Shown one piece after another: positions 4,896-7,874 of a DNA stretch of 7,874 nt. Every line of letters starts with the position of its first letter. Within the stretch, counting starts at the first letter, position 1. A model generated the notes under the pieces. The model had not been told where the DNA came from and did no database searches. It saw nothing but the letters and a program-made list of their open reading frames with translations. This DNA is from Candidatus Omnitrophota bacterium (GTDB taxonomy: Bacteria; Omnitrophota; Gorgyraeia; Gygaellales; Profunditerraquicolaceae): assembly GCA_028687525.1 (NCBI GenBank), contig JAQTZX010000050.1, positions 1-7,874 on the forward strand, read 5' to 3'. The position numbers were made by a program, and so were the translations under genes.

Positions 4896-5540
4896 ATGTT
4901 TGTCGTGATCGTTGGCTGCGGAAGGGTCGGTTCCGAACTGGCAAAGCTTTTGTCCGGCGAGGGGCATGATGTCGTGGTTATCGACAAGAGTTCGGCCTCT
5001 CTGGACAGGCTGGGCAATACCTTTAACGGCGTTGCGCTGGTGGGCAATGGTTTTAATCCCGCTTTGTTGAAACAGATTAACGTTGAACGGGCGGATGTTT
5101 TCTGCGCGGTGACCAACGGCGACAATACCAATCTGGTTGCCGCACAGGTGGCCAAGAGGATATTCCATGTTCCGAAGGTCATTGCGCGGGTATATGATCC
5201 GCAGCGTGCGCATATATATAACGCGTTGGGGCTTGACGTTATCAGCGGGACCATCCTTTTTGCTTCCATGCTTAGGGATAAGATAGTGGAAAGCCGCTTT
5301 TCAAGTTATCTTATCGAGACAAAAGACCTGGGGGTTATCGAAATCGAAGTCAAGAATGACCTGATCGGCAAGACGATTGGTGAAGTGAATCTTCCGGGTG
5401 AATTCTTAGCGGCCGCCATACGCAAGGTCCGCGGTGTCGTTATTCCCGAAGCGGGTACGGTTTTAGAAAAAGGGGATACGGTGATGGGAGTAGTTAAGGT
5501 GGTTAGTCTTGATATTGTCAGGAAGAAATTCGGATTGTAG
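4896..5540 (+). CDS. trkA: TrkA-family potassium uptake regulatory protein (RCK), first copy
   Basis: TrkA/KtrA proteins form a cytoplasmic ring that binds nucleotides and gates the TrkH/KtrB channel. The 214-residue product has one RCK unit. The Rossmann TrkA_N domain (1-about 130) shows GCGRVGSE (Gly7, Gly9, Gly12) and Asp30 at the end of beta-2, the usual NAD-type acidic residue. It also has GNGFNPALL and AVTNGDNTNL (71-80). A TrkA_C domain (about 137-200) ends with the LEKGDTVMGVV pattern. AGGAG lies 6 bases before the ATG. It comes 20 bases after rplT and 44 bases before a second trkA-like gene. E. coli TrkA is one protein of about 458 residues with two such units; here the two units are separate genes totalling 434 residues. 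Confidence 0.93.
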   Translation: MFVVIVGCGRVGSELAKLLSGEGHDVVVIDKSSASLDRLGNTFNGVALVGNGFNPALLKQINVERADVFCAVTNGDNTNLVAAQVAKRIFHVPKVIARVYDPQRAHIYNALGLDVISGTILFASMLRDKIVESRFSSYLIETKDLGVIEIEVKNDLIGKTIGEVNLPGEFLAAAIRKVRGVVIPEAGTVLEKGDTVMGVVKVVSLDIVRKKFGL

Positions 5541-5584
5541 AAAGTATACCGTAATAACTTTTACGCTTTTTAAGGAATGTATAT

Positions 5585-6247
5585 ATGAATATTCTCGTGG
5601 TAGGCGCGGGAAAAGTGGGGTATTTTCTGGCCAAACGTCTTTTTCTTGAACACCATACGGTTACCGTGGTAGAGAAAGAACATTCCGTATGCGAAGAGCT
5701 TGCCAGGGAACTGGATATTCTGGTGCTCAGCGGAGATGGGTGTGATCCCCGGATCCTTGAAGAGGCGGGAATCAATACTACGAACGTGGTAGCCGCGGTT
5801 ACCGGGGACGATGAGGATAATCTTATCATCTGTCAATTGGCGAAAGAACGGTTTAATGTCAAGCGCGCCATTGCCAGGGTTAATAATCCTGATAATGAGC
5901 ATATTTTTTCCGCGCTGGGCATTGATGCCCCGGTAGATGCCACCCGGATTATTGCCAAAATTATAGAAGAAGAGGTTTCTTTTGCCGACTTCGTTAATCT
6001 CATGACTTTTAAACGGGGAAAGCTCGCCATAATACGTATTGATCTTCCGGAAGAATCGCCCGTTATCGACAAGCAGGTTAAAGATATTGAATTACCGAAA
6101 GATTCGGTCCTGGTATCGCTGGTCCGGGGAGAAGAAGTGATCGTGCCCCGGGGTGATACCGTTTTGAAATCAGGAGACGATATTATCGCCCTGACGCGCA
6201 TAGGCAATGAATCGCAATTACTGCACGTTCTGGCCGGCACGTTATGA
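5585..6247 (+). CDS. trkA: TrkA-family potassium uptake regulatory protein (RCK), second copy
   Basis: This is a second single RCK unit of 220 residues. The Rossmann domain has GAGKVGYF (Gly7, Gly9, Gly12), Glu30 at the end of beta-2 where the first copy has Asp, GDGCDP (50-55) and AVTGDDEDNL (71-80). The TrkA_C part (about 140-212) includes LPKDSVLVSLVRGEEVIVPRGD and the LKSGDDIIAL pattern. AAGGA (5571-5575) lies about 9 bases before the ATG. It is clearly diverged from the first copy rather than a recent duplicate. Two different partners may build a mixed ring on TrkH, as the two halves of E. coli TrkA do; that is inference. Its TGA stop overlaps the ATG of the next small ORF as ATGA (6244-6247). 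Confidence 0.93.
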   Translation: MNILVVGAGKVGYFLAKRLFLEHHTVTVVEKEHSVCEELARELDILVLSGDGCDPRILEEAGINTTNVVAAVTGDDEDNLIICQLAKERFNVKRAIARVNNPDNEHIFSALGIDAPVDATRIIAKIIEEEVSFADFVNLMTFKRGKLAIIRIDLPEESPVIDKQVKDIELPKDSVLVSLVRGEEVIVPRGDTVLKSGDDIIALTRIGNESQLLHVLAGTL

Positions 6248-6360
6248 AAACGCGGGAATTGGTGAATATAATCCTGGGTATAGTCACGGAAATCGCCTAT
6301 GCGTTAAGCATCATCCTCTCCGCATTCTTGGCCTCCCTTATTTTTACCTTTAAACCATGA
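6244..6360 (+). CDS. 38-residue single-span membrane miniprotein between trkA and trkH
   Basis: I do not recognise this protein family. The ORF runs ATG 6244 to TGA 6358-6360. Its start overlaps the trkA stop as ATGA and its stop overlaps the trkH start as ATGA, so it fills the gap exactly. The N-terminus MKTRELVN is charged. Residues 9-36 are almost wholly hydrophobic, one transmembrane helix containing a Glu at 16. The C-terminus is KP. Ala18, Ser22, Ser26 and Ala30 fall at four-residue spacing, a small-xxx-small face typical of helix packing. There is no clear ribosome site, so translation is probably coupled to trkA. trkH also lacks one, so this ORF likely carries ribosomes to trkH. By analogy with KdpF it may be an accessory subunit of the channel (inference). 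Confidence 0.75.
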   Translation: MKTRELVNIILGIVTEIAYALSIILSAFLASLIFTFKP

Positions 6361-7862
6361 TTATAAAACCCACGATCACTGATATCAAGAGTATCGGATA
6401 TTACCTGGGAAAGATTATGTTGGGCTTCGGCCTGACCATGCTTATTCCTGCCGGACTGGGTGTCGCTCTTAAGGAATTTAATCCGGTTTTTGATTTCTCG
6501 CTGGCTCTGGGCCTTACGTTTATCTCCGGATTCCTTTTGACCAGGATATGTTTCACCGGGCAGGATTTGAACTGGATGCAGGGGATGATCGTAGTAGCTC
6601 TGGCATGGCTGGTAGCTATGGTCTTGGGCGCGGTGCCGCTGTATTTAAGCGGCCACTGGAGGTCGTTTTTAGACGCCTGTTTTGAAACAATGTCCGGATT
6701 GTCCACAACCGGGTTGTCCCTTGTGCAGGATCTGGACCATCTTTCTTATACGCACAATCTCTGGCGGCATCTGATTATGTTTATCGGCGGTCAGGGCATA
6801 GTTATTGTCGCGCTCTCCTTTTTTGTAAAAGGGCATTCCGGGGCGTTCAAGATGTATGTGGGGGAAGCGCGCGATGAGAAGATACTGCCGAATGTGGTTC
6901 ATACCAGCCGTTTTATATGGTTAGTGAGTATCGTCTATCTGTTTTTGGGTACTCTTTCCCTGGGAGTGACGGGATTGATGAATGGACTGCGGCCTTTCAA
7001 CGCCTTTTTCCACGGCGCCTGTATTTTCATGGCTGCTTTTGACACCGGCGGGTTCGCTCCGCAGTCTCAAAACATACTGTATTACCATTGTCCCCTCTTT
7101 GAGATTATCACCATTGTCATGATGATCCTGGGAGCGATCAATTTCCGTTTGCATTATAATATCTGGAGCGGGAACCGTAAAGAGATCGTGAAGAATATCG
7201 AAACCACCGTGTTTTTCTTTACCATACTAAGCGCTTTTCTCATTACTTCTCTTGGCCTGCAGGAATCAAAGACTTATCCGGATGGCATTATGTTATTTCA
7301 AAAAGGGTTTTACCAGTTGATTTCCGGCCACACCGGTACCGGGTTTATGACCATCTATGCGCCGCAATTCAACACGGAATGGAGTCATCTGGCTTTGGTG
7401 GGGGTAATAACTGCCATGGCTCTGGGCGGCGCGGTTTGTTCCACTACCGGCGCTATAAAGATTCTGCGTATCGGGGTTGTGTTTAAAGCTTTGAAAGAGG
7501 ATATTAAACGCATTATTCTTCCGGAGCGGGCGATCGTGGTACAGAAGTTTCACCACATAAAAGAGATGTTTGTTGAGGATAAACCGGTCCGGTCCGCGCT
7601 TTTGATCACGCAGATGTATTTATTGTTGTACGGATTGGGAGCGTTGATAGGTATGTTGTGCGGATATCCGTTTTTAAGCTCTCTTTTCGAATCCACCTCT
7701 GCCGCAGCCAATGTAGGTTTATCTTGCGGGATAACCGGACCCGATATGCCCGTTATATTAAAAATTACCTATATAATCCAGATGTGGGCCGGGAGGCTTG
7801 AATTTATGGCCGTGTTTACCTTGGTCGGCTTTTTTGTGGCAGTGGTAAGGGGGAAACATTGA
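6357..7862 (+). CDS. trkH: Trk-type potassium transporter membrane subunit TrkH
   Basis: TrkH is the potassium-conducting membrane subunit, gated by TrkA. The 501-residue protein has the expected hydrophobic helices and four pore-loop repeats. Their filter-like sequences are STTGLS (116-121), FDTGGFAP (228-235), GHTGTGF (324-330) and ANVGLS (451-456), each with the central Gly. Other family marks are FIGGQGIVI (142-150), GAINFRLHY (259-267), GGAVCSTTGAIKILRI (357-372) and MWAGRLEF (476-483). The TGGF filter in repeat 2 resembles TrkH (GGFS) more than KtrB (NAGF). Length fits TrkH (about 480-510). The first predicted helix starts near residue 14, which supports the ATG at 6357. No Shine-Dalgarno is visible upstream (the bases are T- and C-rich), so coupling to the small ORF is likely. 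Confidence 0.94.
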   Translation: MIIKPTITDIKSIGYYLGKIMLGFGLTMLIPAGLGVALKEFNPVFDFSLALGLTFISGFLLTRICFTGQDLNWMQGMIVVALAWLVAMVLGAVPLYLSGHWRSFLDACFETMSGLSTTGLSLVQDLDHLSYTHNLWRHLIMFIGGQGIVIVALSFFVKGHSGAFKMYVGEARDEKILPNVVHTSRFIWLVSIVYLFLGTLSLGVTGLMNGLRPFNAFFHGACIFMAAFDTGGFAPQSQNILYYHCPLFEIITIVMMILGAINFRLHYNIWSGNRKEIVKNIETTVFFFTILSAFLITSLGLQESKTYPDGIMLFQKGFYQLISGHTGTGFMTIYAPQFNTEWSHLALVGVITAMALGGAVCSTTGAIKILRIGVVFKALKEDIKRIILPERAIVVQKFHHIKEMFVEDKPVRSALLITQMYLLLYGLGALIGMLCGYPFLSSLFESTSAAANVGLSCGITGPDMPVILKITYIIQMWAGRLEFMAVFTLVGFFVAVVRGKH

Positions 7863-7874
7863 GGAAAACGATTG
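7859..7874 (+). CDS. Possible start of a next gene (TTG), cut by window end
   Basis: TTG at 7859-7861 overlaps the trkH stop (TTGA) and is preceded by AAGGGGG (7847-7853) at a 5-base gap, which is good ribosome-site spacing. The few visible residues read MRKTI. Too little is present to name a product. The other overlaps in this operon make a further coupled gene plausible, but chance is not excluded. Confidence 0.35.

Noticed and set aside
1..7874. CRISPR array, insertion sequence or defence genes
   Set aside because: There are no regularly spaced repeats, transposase or nuclease genes. All protein genes are housekeeping or potassium transport.

Overview
This is a bacterial chromosome segment with every recognisable gene on the + strand and typical core housekeeping content. 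The lineage is not fixed by the sequence. Shine-Dalgarno-led, unspliced genes and the proteins themselves show it is bacterial. The gmk-rpoZ-coaC order, a threonyl-tRNA synthetase that starts directly at its editing domain, and a coaC not fused to coaB would fit an uncultured lineage such as Omnitrophota or a relative, but that is a weak inference.

Region 1 (1-1359) holds the 3' end of guanylate kinase (gmk), the RNA polymerase omega subunit (rpoZ), a 367-base gene-free stretch, and a stand-alone phosphopantothenoylcysteine decarboxylase (coaC). The gene-free stretch is rich in hairpins and has a strikingly GC-rich core (about 72% G+C over 571-700, counted by hand).

Region 2 (1367-1844) is a tRNA cluster: Cys(GCA), a truncated second copy of the Cys tRNA, Leu(UAA) and Val(GAC). 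None of the three tRNAs encodes its CCA end. The truncated copy repeats 39 bases of the 3' half of tRNA-Cys with one mismatch. It is either a partial duplication or an att-like scar.

Region 3 (1936-4875) is the translation block thrS-infC-rpmI-rplT. ThrRS lacks the N-terminal TGS domain. infC appears to start at an AUA codon placed correctly behind a strong GAGGAGG, the unusual-start arrangement through which IF3 controls its own synthesis in other bacteria.

Region 4 (4896-7862) encodes a Trk-type potassium uptake system: two separate single-unit TrkA (RCK) proteins, a 38-residue single-span membrane miniprotein, and the TrkH channel subunit. The miniprotein ORF overlaps the stop of the second trkA by ATGA and its own stop overlaps the start of trkH by ATGA. 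trkH has no visible ribosome binding site, so its translation probably depends on the small ORF. This miniprotein, a possible KdpF-like accessory subunit of a Trk channel, is the most novel item in the window. A weakly supported further gene may begin with TTG across the trkH stop. From thrS to trkH all gaps are under 50 bases and no terminator is visible, so translation genes and potassium transport may share a transcript.
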